From an uncultured Clostridia bacterium (GTDB taxonomy: Bacteria > Bacillota > Clostridia > TANB77 > CAG-508): a stretch of DNA of 49,123 nt. The notes under the pieces are model-generated. The model was not told where the DNA came from and ran no database searches. It saw only the letters and a list, made by a program, of their open reading frames with translations. This document shows, piece after piece, positions 42,400-49,123 of the stretch. Made by a program: the position numbers and the translations under genes. Location: positions 1 through 49,123 of the forward strand of contig CAQUBD010000013.1 in assembly GCA_948891265.1 (NCBI GenBank), read 5' to 3'. Each line of letters starts with the position of its first letter. Positions within the stretch are counted from its first letter, which is position 1.

Positions 42400-44337
42400 T
42401 TATACTGCCTCCATTCTTAATTTGCTATCTGTAGTTACTATCAAACTGATTATTTGCGTATTAATACTATAAATCTCATTTATTGATTCTCTATTATCTA
42501 TAAATATTGGTGCTGAAGTATTATAAAATTTAATTAATGTATTTATAATATCTAGTCCAGCAAGTATTTTATGTGCATTGTTTACATCTGCATATGGAAC
42601 ACCATTTACTAATGTATCACAGCATTCTATAAGTCCACCATTTATTTGTGTGTCAAATAATCTGAATTTTACTAATTCAAATTTACTATTTATAGCATTT
42701 TCCAATAACTCAACTTTTGTTTTTGTAAACTCTTCTAGTGCATATTGTTGACCTTCTAGTTCTTGTATTTTGTTTGAAATATCTTCTTCTGATGTTTGTA
42801 ATTCTTCTATACGTTGTTTTGTTTTTTCTTGTGTATCTCTTTCGTTTAGTGTTTTATTTAACTTGTTAATTTCTTCTATTATTTCTGCTTTTTTATTTTG
42901 TAGATATGATATATCCCCATTTGTTAAGTTCTTTACTCTTTCTTCTAATTCTTCTATTTCTTTGATTTTATTACTGTATTCTGGTAATGAAGTTACATCA
43001 AATGAGTTGTCTGTCTCTTTTGCTTTTTCAATTTCTGATATTTTAGTATTTATTTCTTCTAGTTTGTTATCTAGTTTTGGAAGTTCTTGTTGTATTTTTT
43101 CTCTAGCCTTTGTATTTTCATCTAATCTTATATTTATAGCCTGTCCTTCTCTATTTATTGCCTCTTGTTCACTTTTTTTATGTAGATTTAAATTATCTTC
43201 AAATTGTTTTTTTATTTCTTCCTTTTTATCTGTTTCATACTCTCTTTTACAAGTTGGACATATGAATGAGTTTGGATCAAATTCTAATGTAGTTTTACTA
43301 ACTTCATCCCATTTTTTATATAACTCTTCTTTTCTTTTTTGGTCTAATTGTATTTTTAATAATCTGTCACTATCTTCTTCCTGGTTTAATCTAATTGTAT
43401 TCTCAATTACCTTTTTTTCATTTTGTAAGTTAATTAAGTCTGTAGAATACTTTTGAGAATATTCAGTTTCCTTTTTTAATTTAAAGTCTGCTAATTCTTT
43501 TTTTGCAATTGCTAATTGATCTGCTATTTTCATATTTTCTTTTGCTTTTGTTTGTATATCTGTCATTTCTAATTCAATGCTATTAAGTTGTTTATTGTAG
43601 TTTTCTTTTTCTTCTTCTATTTTCTTATAATCAATATTATGTTCAGTTATTAAAGTATTTGTAAGCTCATCAATTCTTACAGGTATAGTTTCTTTTTCCT
43701 TGTTTAAATCTTTTATTTTTGCTTGTACTACTTTTTTATAGTCATCAATGGATCTACCTTCTAAATTGTCTTTTAATATTTTAAATTCTTCTTTTGAATC
43801 TAATATTTCATCATCAGAAATATTTGCTCCAGAAATATTTATTAGTAATTCTCTTCTTTCTGTCCATTTCAATTGATTATTAAAATATGATGGGTCTGTA
43901 ATTAATTTAAATAAACTTTCTGGAATTAAACTATTTATTTTTTCCTCATAATCTTTCTTTTTTACTGGTACTTCATCTATCCAATAATTAGTTTCATGTC
44001 CAGAAAATTCTCGATCACTTTCTCCTCTTTTCTTTACCCATTTTTCTTGCAACACTTTTTTAAAAGTCATATCTACACCATCTATTACTAAAATTGCTTC
44101 AACTTCATGTTCTAAAAAGTGTATCGGATTATTATTATTATCTAATGTTTTTATATTGAAATCTTTTCTATCACTACTATCTTTATCAAAAAATAACCAT
44201 TTAAATGCATCAAATACTGTTGTTTTTCCTGTTGCATTTGCTCCATAAATATTTGTATTTTGACAATTAAAATCTATTTTTAACTCTTTTATTCCTTTAA
44301 AATTCTTCAGTTTTAAACTAAATATTTTTATTTCCAT
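42400..44337 (-). CDS. SMC/Rad50-like ATPase (645 aa)
   Basis: Walker A GANATGKTTVFDAFKWLFFDKD (~34-41), long coiled coils (~180-560) with a zinc hook CPTCKREY (~360), and a C-terminal Walker B-like IFIDNRES (~615). Matches AAA_23-type ATPases in clostridial phages, usually beside recT. Probably a DNA end-processing factor working with the RecT/MBL neighbours. Confidence 0.9.
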   Translation of the reverse strand: MEIKIFSLKLKNFKGIKELKIDFNCQNTNIYGANATGKTTVFDAFKWLFFDKDSSDRKDFNIKTLDNNNNPIHFLEHEVEAILVIDGVDMTFKKVLQEKWVKKRGESDREFSGHETNYWIDEVPVKKKDYEEKINSLIPESLFKLITDPSYFNNQLKWTERRELLINISGANISDDEILDSKEEFKILKDNLEGRSIDDYKKVVQAKIKDLNKEKETIPVRIDELTNTLITEHNIDYKKIEEEKENYNKQLNSIELEMTDIQTKAKENMKIADQLAIAKKELADFKLKKETEYSQKYSTDLINLQNEKKVIENTIRLNQEEDSDRLLKIQLDQKRKEELYKKWDEVSKTTLEFDPNSFICPTCKREYETDKKEEIKKQFEDNLNLHKKSEQEAINREGQAINIRLDENTKAREKIQQELPKLDNKLEEINTKISEIEKAKETDNSFDVTSLPEYSNKIKEIEELEERVKNLTNGDISYLQNKKAEIIEEINKLNKTLNERDTQEKTKQRIEELQTSEEDISNKIQELEGQQYALEEFTKTKVELLENAINSKFELVKFRLFDTQINGGLIECCDTLVNGVPYADVNNAHKILAGLDIINTLIKFYNTSAPIFIDNRESINEIYSINTQIISLIVTTDSKLRMEAV

Positions 44338-44340
44338 TTA

Positions 44341-44427
44341 CTATTTTCTCCCTTCTTTTTTATTCCAATAACATCCTTCACAACTATATGCTTTTGGACA
44401 ATCGCATCCATTTGGATTACTACACAT
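44341..44427 (-). CDS. Tiny Cys-rich protein (28 aa)
   Basis: ATG lies inside the end of the upstream gene (AATAATGTG-TAG). MCSNPNGCDCPKAYSCEGCYW contains six Cys, suggesting a metal-binding mini-protein. Confidence 0.5.
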   Translation of the reverse strand: MCSNPNGCDCPKAYSCEGCYWNKKEGRK

Positions 44428-44590
44428 TATTAATCACCGGCCTTTGACTTTGTTTTAATTCAAATGCCTTTTGAGCATCTTCCATTGCTTCTATAAAACC
44501 ACAATTAGAGCATATATCTGTTTTTCCATCTCTGCGGCTTAATGCTGGTCTATCTCCAAGTGGTCCATTACATTTTGGACATTTTTTCAT
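44420..44590 (-). CDS. Zinc-ribbon protein (56 aa)
   Basis: MKKCPKCNGPLGDRPALSRRDGKTDICSNCGFIEAM: two CxxC pairs form a zinc ribbon of a type common in phage early genes. Start at 44590 after TAGGA; 44620 is possible. Confidence 0.75.
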   Translation of the reverse strand: MKKCPKCNGPLGDRPALSRRDGKTDICSNCGFIEAMEDAQKAFELKQSQRPVINNV

Positions 44591-44673
44591 AATTCCTACC
44601 TTTCCGCTCTTGATTTCCATATTTTTATATGTTAGAATGAAAATAGAGCATTTATATAAGTGTTTTTATAGAA

Positions 44674-44967
44674 CTATTTATTACTTTTGCGGGTATTTGG
44701 TAGTTCTATTATTTTTGCGTTTTGCCTTTTGTAACCAATTTCTATTTCATCAATAAGTAATTCATATCTAGTATCTGTACATAATTCTGATATCTTTCTT
44801 CTTTTTACACTTGGATCTGAGTAGTCATTTGATTCATTTATGTTTCTTATTTGTAATAAGATATCTGATACGCTAAATTTAATGTCTTTGATTTCCTTTT
44901 CTTTTAATGAAATAGTTTCTTCTAATTGTTTAATTTTTAACGCTTCCTCTGTATGCTTTCCTTTCAT
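44674..44967 (-). CDS. Hypothetical coiled-coil protein (97 aa)
   Basis: Charged coiled coil (~8-35) and a basic tail. ATG 44967 follows AAAGGAGG. No domain recognised. Confidence 0.6.
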   Translation of the reverse strand: MKGKHTEEALKIKQLEETISLKEKEIKDIKFSVSDILLQIRNINESNDYSDPSVKRRKISELCTDTRYELLIDEIEIGYKRQNAKIIELPNTRKSNK

Positions 44968-44968
44968 A

Positions 44969-45058
44969 TTATTTACCTCCTTTCAATCTTCTTAATTTAT
45001 ACTTCATTGTGGCCAATGTTATAATGTGCCAAATGTAGCAATCGTGTAATTTATCCAT
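44969..45058 (-). CDS. Tiny protein (29 aa)
   Basis: MDKLHDCYIWHIITLATMKYK... preceded by GGAGG; its last codons hold the AGGAGG ribosome site of the next gene. Confidence 0.45.
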   Translation of the reverse strand: MDKLHDCYIWHIITLATMKYKLRRLKGGK

Positions 45059-45059
45059 G

Positions 45060-45344
45060 TTATCCTCCTAATCCTCTAATAAAATTTATAATGCCTCGTT
45101 TCAATTTTCTGTTTTCTTCATTTATTATTCTCATTTCATTTAATAGGTTTTCTTTATCATTTGATTTTTCTTTTACCATTTGTTCTAGATATGTAGTATG
45201 TGCTTGATATTCCTTTTTTGCTTTTTCAAAATTTTCAATTTTATCTTTCATACTTTTGTATTCTTCAATAGAAATTATCATCTCATCTTCATGAACTCTA
45301 GCATTAAATACTTCCATTTCATTATCACATCTATCTTCTTCCAT
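45060..45344 (-). CDS. Hypothetical coiled-coil protein (94 aa)
   Basis: MEEDRCDNEMEVFNARVHEDEM..., acidic start then coiled coil (~25-80). ATG 45344 follows AAAGGGG; the 45380 start is disfavoured as it overlaps the membrane gene. Confidence 0.6.
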   Translation of the reverse strand: MEEDRCDNEMEVFNARVHEDEMIISIEEYKSMKDKIENFEKAKKEYQAHTTYLEQMVKEKSNDKENLLNEMRIINEENRKLKRGIINFIRGLGG

Positions 45345-45567
45345 TTTTCTTATCCCCTTTCTTTTTTTCACTTTCTTCATATAATGTTTCTATAATAAGT
45401 ATTACTATTAAACCTAAAACTGGTACTAAGTATTCTCCTCCATATGCTTGATGTCCTCTAAGTTTGTTAGCATAATTTATTGATAATATTGTTAATATAA
45501 TAGTTCCTATAATTACTAATATTTCTAATATTCTTACTAGAAATTTCTTTTTATTGGTTATTTTCAT
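45331..45567 (-). CDS. Two-helix membrane protein (78 aa)
   Basis: Two membrane helices (~12-30 and ~45-62) joined by a polar loop (NKLRGHQAYGGEYL) and a Lys-rich C-terminus. Function unknown; early membrane proteins often act in exclusion or host takeover. Confidence 0.6.
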   Translation of the reverse strand: MKITNKKKFLVRILEILVIIGTIILTILSINYANKLRGHQAYGGEYLVPVLGLIVILIIETLYEESEKKKGDKKNGRR

Positions 45568-45758
45568 TGTTCATCCCCCTTTAATCTTTTCTTTTTGTAC
45601 CATTCTCTTATTGCACTTCCTAATGCAACTTTCTCTTTTCCAAAGTTTTCGCTTGGAAAGTCTTGTGAATTATAAATATTTAATGCTGTTGGTACACTGC
45701 AATTTCTTAATTCTGCAAATTGTGTTGGGGTATAAAAAACATTATCTTGTAATTCCAT
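45564..45758 (-). CDS. Excisionase/AlpA-like HTH protein (64 aa)
   Basis: Reads MELQDNVFYTPTQFAELRNCSVPTALNIYN..., a MerR/excisionase-type winged HTH (Thr-hydroxyl start of helix, Asn-Cys-Ser-Val turn). It may be the Xis of the integrase or an early regulator. Its leader contains the sRNA-complementary 16-mer and a short CGG-containing ORF. Ribosome site GGAGGAG. Confidence 0.65.
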   Translation of the reverse strand: MELQDNVFYTPTQFAELRNCSVPTALNIYNSQDFPSENFGKEKVALGSAIREWYKKKRLKGDEQ

Positions 45759-45770
45759 TTTCTCTCCTCC

Positions 45771-45809
45771 TTATCTTTGTGTGGTGTTCCGCATTTTTTT
45801 ATATTTCAT
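45771..45809 (-). CDS. Possible 12-aa leader ORF containing CGG
   Basis: ATG 45809 follows AGAAAGG. It reads MKYKKMRNTTQR then TAA, ending just before the ribosome site of the excisionase-like gene. Its Arg at codon 7 is CGG followed by A. Codons 6-11 overlap the 16-nt match to the sRNA. Could be an attenuating leader or chance. Confidence 0.35.
   Translation of the reverse strand: MKYKKMRNTTQR
45778..45793 (-). promoter_or_regulatory. Predicted sRNA target in the excisionase-like leader
   Basis: The mRNA here reads UGCGGAACACCACACA, perfectly complementary over 16 nt to the sRNA at 47580-47595. It lies 8 bases before the GGAGGAG ribosome site of the 45564-45758 gene. Confidence 0.55.
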
Positions 45810-45824
45810 ATTTCTACCTTTCTA

Positions 45825-45845
45825 TTTGTTAATTTTTTTAACAAA
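45825..45845. promoter_or_regulatory. Repressor operator downstream of cro (O1)
   Basis: TTTGTTAA-TTTTT-TTAACAAA, a perfect dyad identical to 46084-46104. It directly follows the Cro-like gene. A repressor bound here could block transcription into the early operon. Confidence 0.75.
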
Positions 45846-46061
45846 TTATTCTAAAAAAATATAGTTCCTAAAATCTAGTTCATTTAATTCGCAATATCTA
45901 ATAAGCAAATTACAAAACTTATCACTTTTACTTTTCTTTGGATTATTTAGTATTGTGCTTACATAAGTAGCATCCATGCCTATAGATTCTGCAAACCATG
46001 AAATATTATTTCTAAAACGCTCTAATATTAATTGTTTTACAGCTTCTATGTTCACTTTCAT
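45846..46061 (-). CDS. Cro-like XRE repressor
   Basis: A 71-aa HTH protein (MKVNIEAVKQLILERFRNN ISWFAESIGMDATYVSTILNN). First gene after the early promoter, opposite the CI-like repressor. Start 46061 follows AGAGGTG. Probably represses the lysogeny promoter. Confidence 0.8.
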   Translation of the reverse strand: MKVNIEAVKQLILERFRNNISWFAESIGMDATYVSTILNNPKKSKSDKFCNLLIRYCELNELDFRNYIFLE

Positions 46062-46083
46062 ATAAAAATACACCTCTTTTCTT

Positions 46084-46104
46084 TTTGTTAATTTTTTTAA
46101 CAAA
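46084..46104. promoter_or_regulatory. Repressor operator O2
   Basis: Exact copy of the 45825-45845 dyad, just downstream of the -10 of the early promoter, in the position to block RNA polymerase. Confidence 0.8.
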
Positions 46105-46107
46105 TTC

Positions 46108-46136
46108 ATTATATATATCCATTTTAAAAAAGTCAA
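46108..46136 (-). promoter_or_regulatory. Early lytic promoter (PR-like)
   Basis: TTGACT (46136-46131), 17 bp, TATAAT (46113-46108) on the minus strand, flanked by operators O2 and O3. Drives the Cro-like gene and early operon. Confidence 0.85.
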
Positions 46137-46143
46137 TACTTTT

Positions 46144-46160
46144 TGTTAAAATTTTTAACA
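46144..46160. promoter_or_regulatory. Repressor operator O3
   Basis: TGTTAA-AATTT-TTAACA, the same half-sites with the same 5-bp centre, upstream of the -35 elements of both promoters. It is set to control both directions. Confidence 0.75.
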
Positions 46161-46167
46161 TTTTTTC

Positions 46168-46196
46168 TTGATTTTTTTAAAACATTGTAATATACT
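46168..46196 (+). promoter_or_regulatory. Lysogeny promoter (PRM-like)
   Basis: TTGATT (46168-46173), 17 bp, TATACT (46191-46196) on the plus strand, followed by GGAGG and the repressor ATG 46215; the transcript would have a very short leader. Confidence 0.75.
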
Positions 46197-46214
46197 ATAT
46201 TTGGAGGTATAAAA

Positions 46215-46982
46215 ATGTTTGATAAAAATAAATTCGCTAATATTTTAAAAAATATAAATGATACTTTTGAAAATCAAACATACTTTGCTAAAGCAGCTGG
46301 TGTTAACAGGACTTATTTATCTCAATATATGAACTTGAAACTAGATAGTCCCCCATCCCCTAAATTATTAAGAGGTATTGCTGCAGCTTCAAAAGATATA
46401 ACTACTTATGATGAATTAATGCAAATATGTGGTCATATTAATTTAATTGGATTATTTGATACAGATTTAAATGATACAGAAATAGCCATATTAAATCAAA
46501 TGCTTCTTGACTATAAAGATTTCTTGAGTAACAATCATAATTCCTTTAATAAATTTAATGAACAGAAATATTTAAGGAAACTAACTGATGAATCAAAAAA
46601 TAAAATTATTATTGCATTTAGAAGAAACTCTTTAAACTTAATTTTAGATAAACCTAAAGAAATGGCTGAAGATAATAATTATTTTGAATTTGTTGCTGAA
46701 GATGATGCTATGTTTCCTCTTCTTGATATTGGAGATGTTGCTCTTGTCTATAAACAAACTGAAATCGATAATACTCCAGCATTAAATAAAGGAACATACT
46801 TAATAAAATTAGAAGATAAAAATACAATTAGAAAAATTGTTTTAAATGAAAATGGAACATCTTATGAATTAATAGCAATGAATGGGTGTTACAAAAAAAT
46901 AGATATTAATGTTAATGAAATAGATAATATAAAAGTATTTGGCAAAGTTGTTAAAACAGAAAATATCAGTGCTTTTAAATAA
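46215..46982 (+). CDS. CI-like repressor with inactive-looking S24 domain
   Basis: A 255-aa repressor: XRE HTH (residues ~8-60, NQTYFAKAAGVNRTYLSQYMN) and a C-terminal S24/LexA-like domain (~150-250). The serine expected in the (G/D)-D-S-M motif is Ala (AEDDAMFPLL), and the place of the catalytic Lys reads RK. Autocleavage therefore seems lost and induction may need an antirepressor or the sRNA. It faces the Cro-like gene across three operators. Confidence 0.85.
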   Translation: MFDKNKFANILKNINDTFENQTYFAKAAGVNRTYLSQYMNLKLDSPPSPKLLRGIAAASKDITTYDELMQICGHINLIGLFDTDLNDTEIAILNQMLLDYKDFLSNNHNSFNKFNEQKYLRKLTDESKNKIIIAFRRNSLNLILDKPKEMAEDNNYFEFVAEDDAMFPLLDIGDVALVYKQTEIDNTPALNKGTYLIKLEDKNTIRKIVLNENGTSYELIAMNGCYKKIDINVNEIDNIKVFGKVVKTENISAFK

Positions 46983-47006
46983 TATGCAAAAAAGGGGGTT
47001 TTATTT

Positions 47007-47555
47007 ATGGATCCAGTAGTAATATTTTTATTGATTTTTATATTTTTTTGCTTATTTATGGTGTATTACACATCATATCAAAAATCTAAATCTAAAAAGC
47101 AATTGTTAGCACTAAAGAAGGAAAAAAATGCAACTTTATTTATTGCTTTATCACATTTTTATGGATTGCCTATTGCTGAAAACGTATTAATTCAACTTTT
47201 TTCTTGTCCAGATGAATATGAATTTTTAGCAAATGGGAATACTTTTAAATTAAGTAAAAATAAAGTTACAGATATTACAATAACTAATGATATTGAAATA
47301 CAAAAGAATAATGTATCAAGCATAGGAGGAGCAGTAGGTGGTGCACTTTTATTTGGTCCAATCGGAGCTATGATAGGAGGTAGATCAAAAGAAAAAACTT
47401 CTAAAATAGTAAATTCTTATTTAATATTTACATTTTTAGATAAAGATGAAATAAAATATATTGCTTTAAATTGTACTGGTAATTTTCAAGCATCTAAATT
47501 TGTTAATGAATTTAAAAAGTACAATAACAAAGCATCAACAACTATAGAATTATAA
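47007..47555 (+). CDS. Membrane protein with glycine zipper between repressor and integrase
   Basis: A 182-aa protein: an N-terminal membrane helix (residues 4-24), a basic stretch, a soluble domain and a glycine zipper (~112-130, IGGAVGGALLFGPIGAMIGG). It is probably expressed in the lysogen with the repressor. Membrane proteins at this site are often superinfection-exclusion factors; no direct evidence here. Confidence 0.65.
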   Translation: MDPVVIFLLIFIFFCLFMVYYTSYQKSKSKKQLLALKKEKNATLFIALSHFYGLPIAENVLIQLFSCPDEYEFLANGNTFKLSKNKVTDITITNDIEIQKNNVSSIGGAVGGALLFGPIGAMIGGRSKEKTSKIVNSYLIFTFLDKDEIKYIALNCTGNFQASKFVNEFKKYNNKASTTIEL

Positions 47556-47630
47556 AAAAAGGATAATGTGTTTAGTTTTTGCGGAACACCACACATTATC
47601 CAGAGCATAACCACTATTGAAAGTGATTAC
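47554..47630 (-). ncRNA. Candidate antisense sRNA of the lysogeny region
   Basis: On the minus strand the promoter at 47665-47637 leads into UAAUCACU-UUCAAU-AGUGGUUA (8-bp stem, one G-U), then GGAUAAUGUGU-N19-ACACAUUAUCC (perfect 11-bp stem, 47591-47601 with 47561-47571), then U7 (47560-47554). Size about 77 nt. The loop and adjoining stem (47580-47595) are complementary to the leader of the excisionase-like gene. No protein is encoded on this strand here. Confidence 0.65.
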
Positions 47631-47636
47631 ATTACT

Positions 47637-47665
47637 ATAATATCAAATAATGCTTTCATTTTCAA
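47637..47665 (-). promoter_or_regulatory. Promoter of the candidate sRNA
   Basis: TTGAAA (47665-47660), 17 bp, TATTAT (47642-47637) on the minus strand. Confidence 0.65.
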
Positions 47666-47710
47666 TAGTTTAAATCAAAAAAGATTATTGAATATGGAGG
47701 TTTTTTTATT

Positions 47711-48913
47711 ATGGGTACAACTAAAACTCGTGGAAATGGCGAAGGTACTATATTCAAAAGAAAAAGAAATGGCAAAATCATGTGGGTTACTGAATACACT
47801 ATTGCTATGTATGATGAAAAAACTGGAAAAAGGAAAAGGAAAACTATATATGGAAAAACAAGACAAGAGGTAAAAAAGAAATTAGAAAAGGTTATTACTG
47901 AATTAAATACAGATACTTATGTGGATAAATCAAAAGTTACATTTTATGATATTGCAAAAGAATTTATTGATACTGCCTACCAAATGAATAAATTAAAAGA
48001 AAGTTCATACTCTCGTAAATTGCATACATTAAAGAATATTTCTACACATTATATTGCTAACATGGAACTTCAAAAAATTACAGAAAAGGATTTAAAAGAT
48101 TTCTTAATATATATTACAAAATATTCAGATTCTGTTATTGCTAAAATATATGGAATAGTTAACAATACTTTTAAAATAGCTGTGAGGCGAAATATTTTGC
48201 GTTATAACTTTTTAGACGATCAACTAGAATTTGAAATACCTTTATCTCAAAAATATAAAGACAAGTCTAAAAATGTATCTGCTTTTACTATTGATGAACA
48301 AAAGCAACTTATTAATGAATTGCAAAATGCAAAAAAATTTAGATATAAATATCAAATTTTATTAAGTTTGTTTACAGGTATGAGAATGGGCGAAATAAAT
48401 GCTTTAGATATAAATGATATTGATTTTAAAAATAAGATAATTCATATTAAAAGAACTATTACTCGTACATTTGATGACAGAGCAACAATTGGTTCTTATA
48501 CAAAAACAGTAAATGGAATTAGAGATATAATGATGGATTCTAATGTTGAAAATATCCTTAAAGAATATTTATCATCAGAATATTATACAGAAAATGATTA
48601 TAACCTTCTATTTTGCAATTCATATAAAGAATGTATAAGTACAGATACTGTTAATATGATGTTCAAAGAGTTTTGTAAAAATTATAACATTGGAAAAGGT
48701 TATGATGTCCATCAACATATGCTCCGACATACATTTGCAACTAGATGTATTGAGTCTGGAATGCCTGCATCCGTTTTAGCAAAAATAATGGGACACGCAA
48801 ATGTTGCAACTACTTTAAATGTATATTGTGAAGTTTTTGACAAATTTAAAAAAGAACACCTTGATTTATCTTACAACTACTTAAAGGAAAATGGCTTGAC
48901 ACTTGACTCTTAA
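47711..48913 (+). CDS. int: Phage integrase (tyrosine recombinase)
   Basis: A 400-aa integrase. N-terminal AP2-like arm-binding domain (~1-55; GEGTIFKRKRNGKIMWVTEY), SAM-like core-binding domain (~65-170) and catalytic domain with TGMRMGEINAL (Arg), the Lys region, HMLRHTFATR (His/Arg), MGHANVATTLNVY (His, Tyr). Ribosome site GGAGG. It ends 11 bases before the right arm sites and 156 bp from attR, the normal place for the gene that makes the integration into truA. Confidence 0.95.
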   Translation: MGTTKTRGNGEGTIFKRKRNGKIMWVTEYTIAMYDEKTGKRKRKTIYGKTRQEVKKKLEKVITELNTDTYVDKSKVTFYDIAKEFIDTAYQMNKLKESSYSRKLHTLKNISTHYIANMELQKITEKDLKDFLIYITKYSDSVIAKIYGIVNNTFKIAVRRNILRYNFLDDQLEFEIPLSQKYKDKSKNVSAFTIDEQKQLINELQNAKKFRYKYQILLSLFTGMRMGEINALDINDIDFKNKIIHIKRTITRTFDDRATIGSYTKTVNGIRDIMMDSNVENILKEYLSSEYYTENDYNLLFCNSYKECISTDTVNMMFKEFCKNYNIGKGYDVHQHMLRHTFATRCIESGMPASVLAKIMGHANVATTLNVYCEVFDKFKKEHLDLSYNYLKENGLTLDS

Positions 48914-48923
48914 GCATATATTT

Positions 48924-48956
48924 GTACAGCCACGAGTACAGCCGTACGAATTATTT
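48924..48956 (+). repeat. Paired integrase arm-type sites, right end
   Basis: GTACAGCC at 48924-48931 and 48936-48943, followed by CGAATTATTTTT. Same order and orientation as at 172-208, with spacing of 12 rather than 11 bp. Confidence 0.65.
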
Positions 48957-49012
48957 TTAAAATATTTTATATTTATTTGAAAATACATTAAAAATTAAAA
49001 ACATAGATATAA

Positions 49013-49062
49013 CAATGGTTTGAACCACTTTGAAATAAAATCAAAATATGTTCAAACCATTG
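49013..49062. other. 13-bp inverted repeat next to attR
   Basis: CAATGGTTTGAAC and GTTCAAACCATTG pair perfectly around a 24-nt AT-rich loop. On the minus strand it follows the truncated truA 5' fragment and a T-rich stretch follows, so it may terminate host transcription entering the prophage or be part of the attP structure. Confidence 0.5.
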
Positions 49063-49123
49063 ATTTTAGGTTGCTTTTGCCAGCCATTAAACTCTTTTCC
49101 ATCATATTCTATAACTAATTTTA
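49041..49123 (-). pseudogene. truA: Displaced 5' end of host truA
   Basis: Translates KLVIEYDGKEFNGWQKQP, then phage-derived KINGLNIF and TGA at 49041. The original start lies beyond 49123. It is cut off from the rest of truA at 1-106, so it cannot make an active enzyme. Confidence 0.75.
49069..49112. other. attR: right copy of the attachment repeat
   Basis: Matches 42-85 as two identical blocks (14 and 20 bp). The sequence to the right is host. Confidence 0.7.

Noticed and set aside
47617..47641. Plus-strand promoter for the integrase (TTGAAA ... TATAAT)
   Set aside because: The spacing is 13 bp, too short for a normal sigma-A promoter.
47568..47873. Plus-strand ORF before the integrase
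   Set aside because: It crosses the sRNA hairpin and overlaps the integrase start in another frame; the second half is a shadow of the integrase gene.
1..49123. CRISPR array or Cas genes
   Set aside because: No regularly spaced identical repeats and no Cas motif in the genes.
1..49123. Reassigned stop codon (TGA or TAG)
   Set aside because: All three stops end genes that have normal family lengths; only CGG behaves oddly.

Overview
The window is one almost complete temperate phage genome integrated in the chromosome of an AT-rich Firmicute. Evidence for the host type: strongly AT-biased third codon positions, AGA as the usual Arg codon, standard stops, GGAGG ribosome sites, a SpoVS homologue, and PBSX/skin-like structural genes. 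I think an anaerobic clostridial gut-type bacterium is most likely, but the sequence does not name it. The prophage interrupts truA. The left edge (1-106, minus) is the body of truA with a phage-supplied start. The right edge (49041-49123, minus) is the displaced original 5' end. The two share a 14-bp and a 20-bp identical block inside an imperfect direct repeat, and paired GTACAGCC arm-type sites lie just inside each end.

Layout. 149-1450: small genes, then a plus-strand XRE regulator plus a MutS-domain-I-like (MSL) gene. 1474-3878, minus: endolysin, holin-like proteins, tail fibre assembly protein. 3847-7079: a diversity-generating retroelement (DGR) with reverse transcriptase, template repeat (5036-5140), and the tail-fibre target whose C-terminus is the variable repeat (5291-5395). 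7093-26650: a contractile-tail (myovirus) module from baseplate through tape measure, tail chaperone with a -1 slippery site, tube, sheath, connectors, capsid, scaffold, a MuF-toxin fusion, portal and terminases. 26665-29521: a ParB-like and DNA methyltransferase cluster. 29542-29696: an activator-type late promoter followed directly by a terminator. 29709-46061: the early operon (late activator, SAM synthetase, second tyrosine recombinase, HNH, DUF1064, DnaD-type initiator, MBL hydrolase, RecT, SpoVS, SMC-like ATPase, many tiny genes). 45825-47700: the lysogeny switch, with Cro-like and CI-like repressors, three matching dyad operators, back-to-back promoters, and a probable antisense sRNA. 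47711-48913: integrase next to attR.

The most striking observation is a recurrent translational anomaly. Three unrelated genes (tape measure at 12122, an early gene at 36715, the DnaD-type replication initiator at 39852) are each split by a +1 frameshift. In every case the last sensible zero-frame codon is followed by CGG-A, and skipping the C puts GGA (Gly) in frame and restores a family-like protein. Reading all genes by eye, I found no other in-frame CGG codon in any established gene. This suggests that CGG is unassigned or hungry in this host and that CGGA acts as a programmed +1 frameshift (or four-base Gly) signal. A further CGGA sits in a short leader ORF that overlaps the predicted target of the phage sRNA.

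How the parts work together: CI/Cro compete at the 46084-46160 operators; the minus-strand early operon leads to recombination and replication proteins and the late activator gene; the activator probably binds the tandem 11-bp repeats at 29675-29696 to start late transcription; the DGR diversifies the receptor-binding tail fibre; phage SAM synthetase and methyltransferases probably modify phage DNA.
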